In this document: piece after piece, positions 29,491 to 38,725 of the stretch | Position numbering within the stretch: position 1 is the stretch's first letter | Layout of the letters: each line of letters opens with the position of its first letter | Source: Olivibacter sp. XZL3 | GTDB lineage: Bacteria > Bacteroidota > Bacteroidia > Sphingobacteriales > Sphingobacteriaceae | Reading direction: 5' to 3' | Length of the DNA stretch: 64,000 nt | NCBI RefSeq assembly: GCF_004368405.1 | Contig: NZ_SBJH01000095.1 | Location: 1-64,000, forward strand | Position numbers and translations under genes: made by a program | The notes under the pieces: generated by a model | Seen by the model: the letters and a program-made list of their open reading frames with translations, nothing else | Told to the model about the DNA's origin: nothing | The model's database searches: none

Positions 29491-32001
29491 TACTTCTCCG
29501 CCCATTAAAGGATCTGTCTTCGAAATTTCACCGGTTTCAACATGCCCGGCAAAACGCTCGGACCAGGAGGCATCATCTGCTAGCTGAACAGTAAAATCAT
29601 ACCATTGATGACTGTCTTTTAGATCCATCACGACGTCAACGCTATCGCCTGCTGGCACAACACGAGTCACAGCCTTCCTTTTATAGCTATTATCCGCTAT
29701 AGAAACCGTCCTTGGCGTTTCGCTGTTATTCATCAGTTTAACCACGACATTTCCGGTTAGTCCCGCTTGCCTACCCTGCTGCTCATAACCGCAGCTTACG
29801 GCTATACCGGGATGCTCATCATTTCCGACGAACTCGCGATAGAAACCGTTCGGTGCATATACCCTTAAATGGTATTGACCACGCTCAAAGGACGGCAGTT
29901 CCCATTGATCTTCGAGTGCATCGCCCGCTGTGACGGCGTATTCCCAAATGCGCAACACTTCGTTTTCATATGGTTCCATTGCATAAACGAGAAAAGGCGC
30001 GCCTGCTGCTTGTTCACCAAAGGCCGTTTGGTCAGCCGCAAAACGAATTGCATATTGCCGTTTCGTCGCATCGTAGCTTCCATTTACAGACAGCTCATAG
30101 GGCAAAGGACAGGCCGGTTTAGTGCCCTTCTCCTGCTTCGGAAAATAAGGCGATTGATTGGGCGCCTTATTAATCTGTTCGATCTCCTGTTTGTTAAACG
30201 CTTTGAAATTATTCGGAATCTCTTTAAACTGCGCCTTATGAATATCTTCCAAAAAGGCTCCTTTGTCCAGAAACTGCGGACGCTCGATTTGCTCCCCATT
30301 ATACGGACGGAAAACGGAGGTCAAATCGCCACAGATGGCACGACGCCAGTTTGTAATATTTTCTTCCCGAACCTGCTTGTTATATTTCTTAGCAATAAAG
30401 TGTTCCAGAAATTGCAGCGACGAGGTATGATCAAACAGCTCCGAATTGACAAAGCCGCCCCGCGTCCACGGAGAGGCAATAACCAGAGGCACACGATAGC
30501 CTAAACCAACCGAACTCTCCCGAATCCGATCCTCCATAGCCGAAGGGTTCGTTTGCTGATCCCTCGTTGCAAAGTCCATCCGCCCGTCGATGTTCGCTGA
30601 AACCTTGCCCCGGTTCGCTTCATAAGGGTTCGGCACGGCATAGGGTGGCACGTGATCGAAAAAGCCATCATTTTCATCATAGGTCATGATAAAGATGGTT
30701 TTTTTCCATACTTCCGGATTTTCCAAAAGAATTTCCATGACCTCGTTGACGTACCAGGAGCCGAACCAGGGACGACCTGGGTGATCGGAAAAATTGGCGG
30801 GTGTCATCAACCAGGAAACGGTTGGTAAGGTACCGTTCTTCACATCCTCCCGGAATTGATGCAGTACATCTCCTTTGGGAATGCGCAATTCCCGTTCCGT
30901 TCCGTTATCAGTATAATTTAAGGAGGTCAACTCGTGAAAATCAGGATCTCCGCTATTGACGGTAAAAGCCTTACTATTCAAGGCCTTTTCGGTATCCGAC
31001 AGATTTCGGTACGCTTCCTCCCGATACTGCAATTGATCCGCCTCGACCGCACGCAACACCTTTTTGGCTGCGGCCAGCCGTTGTTGGTTTTCCGCCGAGG
31101 CCTCTGCTCTTTCCAAACGGGCAATCTCTTCCATCATCAGCTTTTTCCGTTCCTGCAAATTCGCTATGCTACTTGGATGTAAGCGCACGTTATAAGCCTG
31201 AAAATACTCCATCACATTGGTCCCAAAGTTGCTCAACCAGGCACTTTCCTCGCCCTTTAGTCCAAAACCCATGGTCAGCTCGTTCTGGTAAATACGCCAG
31301 GACACGCCATGCTCTTCTAAACGCTCCGGATAGGTTTTCCAGTTCAGCTCCGGCTTATTGTAATTGCTTATATTCCATACATGCGCTTTTGCATCCACCT
31401 CATTCCGTTCACGCACCGTCCCTGTCATCCAATACCAACGATTGGGGTGTGTTCCGGTGATGCTCGAACAAAAATGCTGGTCACATACCGTGAAAGCATC
31501 GGCCAGCGAATAATAGAAAGGAAAATCCGATCGATCGCAATATCCTAGCGTGAGCGGTAGGTCAGCATATTCTTTATTGTAAGGCTTTTTTACTTCCAGC
31601 CAGCGATCGTATTTACCCTTGTTACGCGCGTCTGTCTGGTCGGCCCATCCATGCGGGGTGGAGCCCATCCACGGCACTTTTGTTTCCTTGGTATTCAGGC
31701 GAAAGGGCACATAGGTTTTCCCGTCAGGGTTTGACTGCAACCAAACCCTGTTTTTATTCGCTAGTTGAATGGCCCGTGGGTCATTAAAGCCCCGCACGCC
31801 TCTTAATGTACCATATAAATGGTCAAACGATCTATTCTCCTGCATTAAGAAAACAATATGTTCCGCATCGTAGAAGGTGCTACCCTTTGCTGGATTAATT
31901 GCCAACGCTTTTTGGATGGCAGGAGGCATCACATGAGTTAAAGCGGCAGTTCCCGATAGGAGCGCCGCTTTTTTCAGAAAATCTCTTCGTGAATTATGCA
32001 T
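29488..32001 (-). CDS. Phosphocholine-specific phospholipase C, Tat-exported
   Basis: About 837 residues. It starts at MHNSRRDFLKK (32001), with a twin-arginine signal SRRDFLKKAALL; an ATG ten codons earlier is less likely. The phosphoesterase domain has the family motif HIVFLMQENRSFDHLYGTLRG near residue 50. FDHVPPYAVPNPYE and VIASPWTRGGFVNSELFDHTS lie further on. Two C-terminal beta domains of the bacterial PLC type (DUF756) follow from about residue 640. It hydrolyses phosphatidylcholine or sphingomyelin outside the cytoplasm. It is the last gene of the sigma-FecR-Oar-like receptor locus, 50 bp after the receptor. Its TAG stop lies inside the end of a repeat field. Confidence 0.93.
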   Translation of the reverse strand: MHNSRRDFLKKAALLSGTAALTHVMPPAIQKALAINPAKGSTFYDAEHIVFLMQENRSFDHLYGTLRGVRGFNDPRAIQLANKNRVWLQSNPDGKTYVPFRLNTKETKVPWMGSTPHGWADQTDARNKGKYDRWLEVKKPYNKEYADLPLTLGYCDRSDFPFYYSLADAFTVCDQHFCSSITGTHPNRWYWMTGTVRERNEVDAKAHVWNISNYNKPELNWKTYPERLEEHGVSWRIYQNELTMGFGLKGEESAWLSNFGTNVMEYFQAYNVRLHPSSIANLQERKKLMMEEIARLERAEASAENQQRLAAAKKVLRAVEADQLQYREEAYRNLSDTEKALNSKAFTVNSGDPDFHELTSLNYTDNGTERELRIPKGDVLHQFREDVKNGTLPTVSWLMTPANFSDHPGRPWFGSWYVNEVMEILLENPEVWKKTIFIMTYDENDGFFDHVPPYAVPNPYEANRGKVSANIDGRMDFATRDQQTNPSAMEDRIRESSVGLGYRVPLVIASPWTRGGFVNSELFDHTSSLQFLEHFIAKKYNKQVREENITNWRRAICGDLTSVFRPYNGEQIERPQFLDKGAFLEDIHKAQFKEIPNNFKAFNKQEIEQINKAPNQSPYFPKQEKGTKPACPLPYELSVNGSYDATKRQYAIRFAADQTAFGEQAAGAPFLVYAMEPYENEVLRIWEYAVTAGDALEDQWELPSFERGQYHLRVYAPNGFYREFVGNDEHPGIAVSCGYEQQGRQAGLTGNVVVKLMNNSETPRTVSIADNSYKRKAVTRVVPAGDSVDVVMDLKDSHQWYDFTVQLADDASWSERFAGHVETGEISKTDPLMGGEV

Positions 32002-32051
32002 ATTAAATGAGTTTACTCTGTTTTTTGTCAATTGATGGGTATTTAAAGTCC

Positions 32052-35000
32052 TTAAAAACTATACCGTAAGCCCAATTGCATTTGATACGGGTTGCCCGAC
32101 AAAGTGGATACACCTGCGTTGGGATTGACTTGATAGATATAGCTATTCGATTCAGGGTCAAAACCACGGATGGTCAGCAAGTTCTGTTTACCAAGTGATT
32201 TATTAACGCCCCAATCTTTATTCAATAAGTTAGCAACGTTGAAGATGTCCGCCGAAACTTCCAGATTATGACTACCGAATAAATTAAACTTCTTGCTTGC
32301 TCTTATATCCCAAACACCATAAAAACCATTGGCTACCCCATTGCGCTCAGCCAGTTGACCTAAATGGCTTCCCAAATAATCCTTAAACCGCTGGTCGGCA
32401 TCCGGATTGTTCAAGATAGATTGGATCCCATTTCGGATGTTCTCGGGATTACTTAGGTCGTTGGGATCGAAAATGAAAGCCAGGTCGTTACTGCTTACAA
32501 AGTCGCCATTAACATTTCCATTGACGGCGACAGAATAACGTTGTCCACCGATGCCCGAATACCGGACACCGATGCTGATACCATAAAAGCTTGGTAGAGT
32601 ACCATATACCACCACCTTGTGACGGAAGTGATTGTTGGAATAGGCCATTCTGCCTAAATAACGAGGATCATCTGCCACCATCAGGTCCAAGGTAGCCGTA
32701 TTCGCTACATTACCATTATAAGAGGTGTTATCTTTTGTGTCATTCCAAGTATAGCTGGCAGAGATTTCACCATCTTTATAATAACGCGCGGCACCATCTA
32801 TTACGAAGGCATATTGATTGATTTTACCGTCGCTCACCAGTTCCAATACACGGCTGACATCGGTACTCTTTCTCCCCGTCGTCCAATCGGCTGCTCCATT
32901 TGTTGGATCGATTCCGGTAGCCGGTACAAAGACGCCTCTATTGCCTTCGTTGGCCAAGCGGAAATAGGGTTCGTCCACCATGTTGCGGTCTATATACATA
33001 TAGTTATTACGTGCAAAGGACATGAGAAAAGTTGCGCCAACGCGGAAGCGATCGGAAATAAAGCGGGTGTAAGATAAATTCGCTTTATATAAGGTCGGCA
33101 CTTTAATATCTTCACTGTTCATGTTGATGGTACTAACCCTTTCCACGCCGGGCAGATCAAACAATTCCCGACCAGGCGCCGTTTGTGGATTAACCCGGTA
33201 GCCCGTGAAATCCGGCGTTGGCACCAAGGCGCCGGAAATATCTACAGACGCTACTTTCGTACCATCATTCAGCATATTATTTACCATGGAATAATTATTC
33301 AGGTTAGAACCGAATATACCGCCACCGATGCGGAAAATATCGGTTTGCCTTTCGCCGATATCCCAGGTTAATTGAAAGCGTGGTTGGAGTTGAAAGGTAG
33401 AAACGCCATTGTCGGTGCGTAGACTTAAGGCATTATAGACGGCTTGGTTAAACACTGGGTGATCAAAATAATAGGTGTAATCCGCACGCAGACCGACGCT
33501 CAGATCCAAACCGGTTCCAATATTTGATTGTGCCTGTGCATATAAAGCCCCATTTAGTACACTTTGGTTTACCGTAGCGTCGTCTACCAAAGCCACTTCT
33601 CTTGCATAGCGGTAAGGTCTCATTGCCTCAAAATTCTCGAGGCCGCTGAAGTAAAAACGGCCGTTCATTTCACTGGTGGCCAGTGAACTCAACTTCGTGA
33701 ACATCAAATCGGTACCGAAAGTATAGTTGATATTACCTTTGGTAAAATAAACGTTGTCTACCAACTGGAATACATGGTTTTTAAACACCTCCGGCAGATA
33801 GCGTTGTCCCCCAAGCTGAATAGTCGTATTAACTGGATTCCCATCTATAGTGGATTCCACCTGTTGCACAATGGCACGGGGAATATTTTGAGCGGGCAGT
33901 TGGCTGCTAGGCCTACCATCGTCCAACGTATATAAATATTGTAACTTCAATTCGTTTGTTGTACGGGCGTTTAGCGAAGTACGAAGCGAAGCCATTAAAC
34001 TGTTATCCGTCGACAGATGCGAACCATACACCTCATATAGGTTGATCGCGCTGTTGTCGCCCACCCCCTGGTTGTTCATATCCCGCACGTAATTATTCCG
34101 CACCGTCAAGAGGTTCTTTTCATTTAGCTGCCAATCAATACGGGCAAACAAAGTAGTAGTGGGCCTTTTCCGGTCAAATGCACCTGTTTGCTGTGACCCC
34201 GCCACGCCATACCTACTTCTTGCGATGTCCAGAAACTGGTCGAGTGTCGGTTGGGTAATATTGAATCGTGCCTCATCTTCCGGCGTACGGATGTCGGCAA
34301 TATAGAAAGGACGCGAATCCGCCTGTCTATCGAGCGTTACGAAGAAATGCGCTTTATCCTTTACAATAGGGCCGCCCAGTGAAAAACCATATTGGTAGGT
34401 AGAATAATCTTGGTCGATCCGATTTCCGCGGATGTCATAAGGACTGGCCAACCAGTCGGTACGTCCATAACCAAATACACTTCCGGTAAAGGTGTTTGTG
34501 CCCGACTTGGTCACCGTACTGATGGTTCCCCCGCCCGCGCGTCCATAAGTGACATCGTATTGGTTCGTCGCAATTTCAAATTCGCGGATTGCTTCCATGG
34601 AAACAGAATAGGGACCGCGGTTGGTAGTACCGCCCGATAGTGGGCCGCGGGAAGTCATACCATCTATTGAATAGTTGGTGGAGCTGCCTATCTGTCCGGA
34701 AAGGTTGCTACCTGAACTTAAAGGAGAAAGATCAATCAACGATGTGAAGTTCCGTCCGTTTACCGGCAAGCGCTCCAAATCGCGCGAGGTAACCGCAGTG
34801 GAAGCTCCCAGATTGCGGATGGTGTTTTTCATACTGTTTGCTGTAGCCGTTATTTCTACCGCATCGATATTGATCGTGGATTCCTTCAAGGTGAAATTTA
34901 AACGCAGTTGATCGCCCTGATTCAAGGCATAGCCTTGTTGTACGACTTCCCCAAAATTTAAGTGTTTAACGCGTACGGTATAAGGCTTTCCTAAGGGCAG

Positions 35001-35219
35001 CTGCTTGAACAGATACTCCCCGTTATCATTTGTTGACGTACTGGTGGCAAATCCCGTCGACTCGTTGCGAATGTAGACCGAGGCCCCTTCCACCGGTCTG
35101 TTACTACCATCTGTAACAACACCAAGCATACTGGCGTGGGTCGCCTGTGCCATCGATCGGTTAAATGTTGTTAAACATATCAAGAGCGATGCTAGAAAAA
35201 TAGATAAATACTTACTCAT
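32052..35219 (-). CDS. Oar-like TonB-dependent outer-membrane receptor
   Basis: 1055 residues with a signal peptide ending at SMAQ. Next comes a carboxypeptidase-regulatory-like domain (about 28-115, GVVTDGSNRPVEGASVYI), then a plug with ERLPVNGRNFTSLIDLSPL, then a large barrel ending in LGLRYSF. This is the Oar/OmpA-like class of TonB receptors. No STN signalling domain is present before the plug, which is odd because a FecR anti-sigma gene lies 24 bp upstream. No SusD partner is found. Its position before the phospholipase C suggests it imports a product of lipid breakdown, such as phosphocholine or glycerophosphodiesters, but that is inference. Confidence 0.92.
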   Translation of the reverse strand: MSKYLSIFLASLLICLTTFNRSMAQATHASMLGVVTDGSNRPVEGASVYIRNESTGFATSTSTNDNGEYLFKQLPLGKPYTVRVKHLNFGEVVQQGYALNQGDQLRLNFTLKESTINIDAVEITATANSMKNTIRNLGASTAVTSRDLERLPVNGRNFTSLIDLSPLSSGSNLSGQIGSSTNYSIDGMTSRGPLSGGTTNRGPYSVSMEAIREFEIATNQYDVTYGRAGGGTISTVTKSGTNTFTGSVFGYGRTDWLASPYDIRGNRIDQDYSTYQYGFSLGGPIVKDKAHFFVTLDRQADSRPFYIADIRTPEDEARFNITQPTLDQFLDIARSRYGVAGSQQTGAFDRKRPTTTLFARIDWQLNEKNLLTVRNNYVRDMNNQGVGDNSAINLYEVYGSHLSTDNSLMASLRTSLNARTTNELKLQYLYTLDDGRPSSQLPAQNIPRAIVQQVESTIDGNPVNTTIQLGGQRYLPEVFKNHVFQLVDNVYFTKGNINYTFGTDLMFTKLSSLATSEMNGRFYFSGLENFEAMRPYRYAREVALVDDATVNQSVLNGALYAQAQSNIGTGLDLSVGLRADYTYYFDHPVFNQAVYNALSLRTDNGVSTFQLQPRFQLTWDIGERQTDIFRIGGGIFGSNLNNYSMVNNMLNDGTKVASVDISGALVPTPDFTGYRVNPQTAPGRELFDLPGVERVSTINMNSEDIKVPTLYKANLSYTRFISDRFRVGATFLMSFARNNYMYIDRNMVDEPYFRLANEGNRGVFVPATGIDPTNGAADWTTGRKSTDVSRVLELVSDGKINQYAFVIDGAARYYKDGEISASYTWNDTKDNTSYNGNVANTATLDLMVADDPRYLGRMAYSNNHFRHKVVVYGTLPSFYGISIGVRYSGIGGQRYSVAVNGNVNGDFVSSNDLAFIFDPNDLSNPENIRNGIQSILNNPDADQRFKDYLGSHLGQLAERNGVANGFYGVWDIRASKKFNLFGSHNLEVSADIFNVANLLNKDWGVNKSLGKQNLLTIRGFDPESNSYIYQVNPNAGVSTLSGNPYQMQLGLRYSF

Positions 35220-35243
35220 TTGGTTATTTGATTATTTGTTGTT

Positions 35244-36311
35244 TTATTCTTTTTTACTGATTACAACCTGATCCTTTTTCATGGTATATGTCAGACCATT
35301 CCGCTGGCATAGTTGTGTGAGAACGGAATCCAGCGAGGCTATTTCGCGACTGCCGTTAAGTGTTAGGCGTCCGGTAAAGGTCTTTTGCATCAAGGCCTCT
35401 GCCTCGTAGATAAATTTGACGGGATAAGCACTTCCAAGCTGCGCTAAAACGGTCGTTAAAGGCGTTTCGTCAAAATGCAAGACGAGGTTCTTGGCTGCTC
35501 GCGGCGGCTCAGCTTGGTCGGCGTTCGACCGCAGCTTATCGGCTACAAGGAGGTCGGCACTTCCTTCCTGCAGATCGATGCGTAACTCGTCCCCAGGCTT
35601 TAAGCGTTGCTCCGGGAAGCCGCCTATACTTTTGTCTTCCGCCCGTACAAGCACTTTACCCGACAATAATTTGACCTGCATTTCCCCCTCCTTTGAGGTG
35701 TTTACGGTAAAAGCAGTACCCAATGCGGTGACGCTATAGCCTTTGGCCACTACCGTGAAAGGGCATTCCGCTTTCTTTTTGACCTCGAAAAAGGCCTCTC
35801 CAATCAAGGAAATCCGTCGTTGCGTTCTTCCGAAATCAGCAGTATAAGCAAGCGAGGCTTGGGGTTCTAATCGAACCTCAGAACCGTCGGGCAGCATAAC
35901 GAGGAGTGGTTTATCGCTTGCATTTTCCTTTATTATGGGTTGGGGCAGCATGAGCGATGCCGTTGAAGGGGCGGTTGGTTGTAGTTCCTTATGAATAGCT
36001 ATTACCCCAACGGTGAAGAGGAGGACAACAGCCGCTGCCATCCCAGCTAAGCGCCATCGATACATCCTGCTAACTCTTGGCTTTTGCGCACTTGGGTTGA
36101 TTTGTTCATGTATTTTCTCCAATAGGAATGCATTGCGATCGCTACTTAATCGTTCTGCGGGTTCTGGTGGCCGACCGCTATTATAATCTTCCCAAAGAAA
36201 ATGGCTGAACTCGTTTTCCCTTTGTTCAAGCTCCCTTAAAAGGAACTTTCTTTCCTTGTGAGAAGCTTCCCCCTTCCAAAATTTGTCGATCAACTGCTGC
36301 AGGTATTCCAT
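35244..36311 (-). CDS. FecR family anti-sigma factor
   Basis: 355 residues. Cytoplasmic anti-sigma part about 1-82, one membrane helix about 86-106 (LAGMAAAVVLLFTVGVIAI). The periplasmic FecR domain shows LPDGSEVRLEPQASLAYTADFG, GEAFFEV and VTALGTAFTVNTSKEGEMQVKLLSGKV. The C-terminal DUF4974-like domain begins near LVLHFDETPLTTVLAQLG. It belongs with the sigma factor encoded 204 bp upstream and the Oar-like receptor 24 bp downstream. Because that receptor lacks an STN domain, how this FecR would receive the outer-membrane signal is unclear; cross-talk with another receptor is possible. Confidence 0.93.
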   Translation of the reverse strand: MEYLQQLIDKFWKGEASHKERKFLLRELEQRENEFSHFLWEDYNSGRPPEPAERLSSDRNAFLLEKIHEQINPSAQKPRVSRMYRWRLAGMAAAVVLLFTVGVIAIHKELQPTAPSTASLMLPQPIIKENASDKPLLVMLPDGSEVRLEPQASLAYTADFGRTQRRISLIGEAFFEVKKKAECPFTVVAKGYSVTALGTAFTVNTSKEGEMQVKLLSGKVLVRAEDKSIGGFPEQRLKPGDELRIDLQEGSADLLVADKLRSNADQAEPPRAAKNLVLHFDETPLTTVLAQLGSAYPVKFIYEAEALMQKTFTGRLTLNGSREIASLDSVLTQLCQRNGLTYTMKKDQVVISKKE

Positions 36312-36515
36312 TTTATATAAAAACTGGAATACTTGAAAAAGGGGATGATTTTAGCTGTTAAATAATCGTGAAGGTTTTGTTAGCTAAAGGTTTTCGATCA
36401 TGCGTCCTCATCCATGTTTTGTACATAAGCATTGATCAGCGAAATGCATTCAAGTATATGGTTCAGGTAAACGACTGGTGGCTTTTTCATTAGGTCAGAC
36501 CAACCGGATTAATAT

Positions 36516-37118
36516 TCAAGTGAACACAATGGCACACAACAAGCCACCGGATATACTATAAGGATAATGGGTTAAGATATAATCCCGTATTGCTTTGTTA
36601 GACTGTTTAAGATAATCAGCAACCGAACCGGGCGATATACCCAATAGGAAAGCTACCTCTTCTTTCGATTTACCTTCAAAGCGACAAAGCCTAAACACTT
36701 CTTTCTTCCGCTTTGGCAGTGCATTTACGGCTTCTTTCATCATCATGACCTGTGAAAGATAAGCCGCCTCATCCTGCTCTTCTTCCAAAGCGAGGTCTTC
36801 GAAGAGGCTGTAGTCGTCTACGTATTCTACGGACAATTTCAGGCTCCGTTTTAGGCAGTCCATGGCCTTGTTATGACTGACAACGAATAACCATCCGGCG
36901 ATTGATTTATCACTGAGCTTGTTTCTGCTTTCCCAAAGCGACACGAAGACATCTTGTAAAAGATCTTCCGCGTAGGCGGGCTGCTTAACGATTTTTAAGA
37001 TATTGGCATAAACGAGGTGATGGTACTTATAATAGCATTCGTTAAAGGCCTGCAAGTCATCAATGGCGGGTTTGGTTTTGCCGTCGGTGTCTGAAAAAAA
37101 ACTGGCCGCTGTCATCAT
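36516..37118 (-). CDS. ECF RNA polymerase sigma factor
   Basis: 200 residues. Region 2 spans about 25-95 (NECYYKYHHLVYANILKIV, AEDLLQDVFVSLWESR). Region 4 spans about 125-185 with LPKRKKEVFRLCRFEGKSKEEVAFLLGISPGSVADYLKQS. It is a standard Bacteroidota sigma-70 family factor, longer than the first one in this window by an N-terminal extension of about 20 residues. The FecR gene lies 204 bp downstream on the same strand. It probably directs transcription of the Oar-like receptor and phospholipase C. The C-terminus is hydrophobic (ISGGLLCAIVFT), a feature of some factors that associate with the membrane. Confidence 0.93.
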   Translation of the reverse strand: MMTAASFFSDTDGKTKPAIDDLQAFNECYYKYHHLVYANILKIVKQPAYAEDLLQDVFVSLWESRNKLSDKSIAGWLFVVSHNKAMDCLKRSLKLSVEYVDDYSLFEDLALEEEQDEAAYLSQVMMMKEAVNALPKRKKEVFRLCRFEGKSKEEVAFLLGISPGSVADYLKQSNKAIRDYILTHYPYSISGGLLCAIVFT

Positions 37119-37249
37119 TGTACGATCGAATTAACAGCGCCAAAATTATCCAGAAAATTAAAAGCTAGCTTTATATCAATATTATTAAATCATTAACTCA
37201 ATGGTACACCGCGGCCCCCGCCCTCCACTTTGACGAAAAAGCAACGGTC

Positions 37250-37804
37250 TTAAAAAAAACCGAGGTAATAACTTTTGGAATAATTACTTTTCTTTTTGTT
37301 ATGGCAGTAAAGGTAGGCATGAAAGGATCCTTCTTCAAATTGAACCGGCAGCTCTACTTCAATACGGCCGTCCTTACGATACCAAACCTGATCATTCTTG
37401 GCACCGATGCCGAGTTCAGGACTGATTACAATTAATACCAGCTCATCGCTGTCTTTCGCCATCGGGTGTGGATCATTCGTAAATAAGACTTCCAATGTAC
37501 CGGGCGACCGAACAACATCGGCTATAGCAGGCAAGGGTAAAGTACCCATACTGATCATAATATTTCCCGGAACGAGCATTTGATCAGGATAAGCACCCTC
37601 AATGCCCTCCTGAATCGCCTTCTTCAGCGCCTGTCCGAACGCTTTACTCTTCTTACCATCACTATATTGGCTCCACCCTTCATTAATAACAGGCCTTAAG
37701 GGATTCAAAAAAGCCATGGCTAAGCGCATTTTTTGCTGACTGGCGAGTTTTCCATAAGGTTCCTTCTCTTTTTTAGGCTTATGGGCGTCAAAGAAAAATT
37801 CCAT
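37250..37804 (-). CDS. DUF6266-like protein, shorter paralogue
   Basis: 184 residues, related in layout to the DUF6266 protein encoded 10 bp upstream. Both share a QQKMRLAMAFLNPLRP-like helix followed by an aromatic INEGWSQY stretch. A central VPGNIMISMGTLP segment and a C-terminal beta-rich half with SYYLGFF follow. The glycine-rich N-terminus of the family (G..G.F.GK.G...G..W) is absent here; the protein begins with a lysine-rich segment instead. No signal peptide or membrane helix is seen. It is the second gene of a two-gene unit. Function is unknown. Confidence 0.7.
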   Translation of the reverse strand: MEFFFDAHKPKKEKEPYGKLASQQKMRLAMAFLNPLRPVINEGWSQYSDGKKSKAFGQALKKAIQEGIEGAYPDQMLVPGNIMISMGTLPLPAIADVVRSPGTLEVLFTNDPHPMAKDSDELVLIVISPELGIGAKNDQVWYRKDGRIEVELPVQFEEGSFHAYLYCHNKKKSNYSKSYYLGFF

Positions 37805-37814
37805 AAAGATTCTA

Positions 37815-38462
37815 CTAGCGATTATTGGTGATAGATAAATAAACCGTACGCGACACGCGTTTTCTTTCGCTGTCGCTCAGAAACAACCAAAGGTGAATCA
37901 ATTCGCCTGCCGCTGCACTGTGTGTAAATTGCACCTCCCCTTGATAACGTAATGGAGGATGATCGGGGCCGTCCATGCTCTTCCAACTTTCTGCATAATA
38001 CAGGATGTGCACCTGATCATCCAAGGCCCCGCTCAGTCCATAGGTTTTAGGATTCCAACTCACCTTCAGTTGATTATCGTCCAGCAGTTCCAATTGTTCG
38101 GCCCCGGCGGTAAATAAGGTTCCCTTGCTAAACTGGATGGCTGGGTAGTTTAACTTCGGTTCATTATTTTCATCCATCTGGAAAGCGTGATCAAAATTCT
38201 GTTGAAAGGCGACGTTTCGAGCAGTAGCGCTACTTAAATAATTCCCGAAACCTATCTTCAACAATTGGGAAAGAGGCATGAAAAACTCATTGAGCAACTT
38301 GAATTTCTTATGATGTAACATTTGCTCTTCACTGGGCTTACCTTTATTCTTGTATCTTCTCGGAAAACCTTTGATATAGTCGACATCTTTCCAAGAACTA
38401 CCGATAATGCTACCTGTTTTACCCCGAAAGGGACCGTTTATTCCATTTTTATAAGTTCCCAT
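37815..38462 (-). CDS. DUF6266 family protein
   Basis: 215 residues with the recognisable N-terminus of the family: NGINGPFRGKTGSIIGSSWKDVDYIKGFPR, then EEQMLHHKKFKLLNEFF and LLKIGFGNY. The remainder is beta-rich, with FSKGTLFTAG and VYLSI near the end. DUF6266 proteins are frequent in Sphingobacteriaceae, often in several copies, and have no known function to me. No signal peptide. A perfect -7 box TATCTTTG lies about 97-104 bp before the ATG, and an array of eight 11-bp repeats begins at the position of the -33 element. The gene and its paralogue downstream therefore have an unusually organised promoter. Confidence 0.8.
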   Translation of the reverse strand: MGTYKNGINGPFRGKTGSIIGSSWKDVDYIKGFPRRYKNKGKPSEEQMLHHKKFKLLNEFFMPLSQLLKIGFGNYLSSATARNVAFQQNFDHAFQMDENNEPKLNYPAIQFSKGTLFTAGAEQLELLDDNQLKVSWNPKTYGLSGALDDQVHILYYAESWKSMDGPDHPPLRYQGEVQFTHSAAAGELIHLWLFLSDSERKRVSRTVYLSITNNR

Positions 38463-38558
38463 AATTTAGTTTTTCAAAAAAAAAGACCTAAGCCAACATT
38501 TATTCCATCACAAGACCATTTATACTTCTAAATATATAAAAAAAAAGGTTAAAACTAA

Positions 38559-38566
38559 CAAAGATA
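38559..38566 (-). promoter_or_regulatory. -7 box of the DUF6266 promoter (minus strand)
   Basis: On the minus strand this reads TATCTTTG, a perfect match to the Bacteroidota -7 consensus TAnnTTTG. The start point should be near 38552, leaving a leader of about 90 nt before the ATG at 38462. At the spacing where TTTG is expected the sequence is GGTA, part of the first 11-bp repeat. A weak -33 box overlapped by repeats would fit an activator-dependent promoter. Confidence 0.55.
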
Positions 38567-38583
38567 TCTAGTAAAAGAACAAC

Positions 38584-38672
38584 TTTACCGTAAATTCATC
38601 GTTTTTTTACCGTAAATCTACCGTAAAATATACGGCTGATTTACGGTAATTTTACGACACATTTACGGCTAA
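38584..38672. repeat. Eight 11-bp repeats in helical register
   Basis: Eight adjacent units, seven of 11 bp and one of 12 bp: TTTACCGTAAA, TTCATCGTTTT, TTTACCGTAAA, TCTACCGTAAA, ATATACGGCTGA, TTTACGGTAAT, TTTACGACACA, TTTACGGCTAA. The core TTTACCGTAAA is close to its own reverse complement (TTTACGGTAAA), and the array switches from TACCG to TACGG units after the fourth copy, so it is roughly mirror-symmetric. Spacing near 11 bp would place each core on the same face of the helix. It sits between divergent genes, just upstream of the DUF6266 promoter. Confidence 0.85.
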
Positions 38673-38725
38673 TGTGAAGATCTATCTATAATCCTTCCTA
38701 TTTTTCTAGTAAGTTTTTATACATT

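Noticed and set aside
29869..30504. A 211-codon frame antisense to phospholipase C
   Set aside because: The phospholipase domain order is intact on the minus strand; the other strand shows Arg/Phe/Leu-rich shadow sequence.
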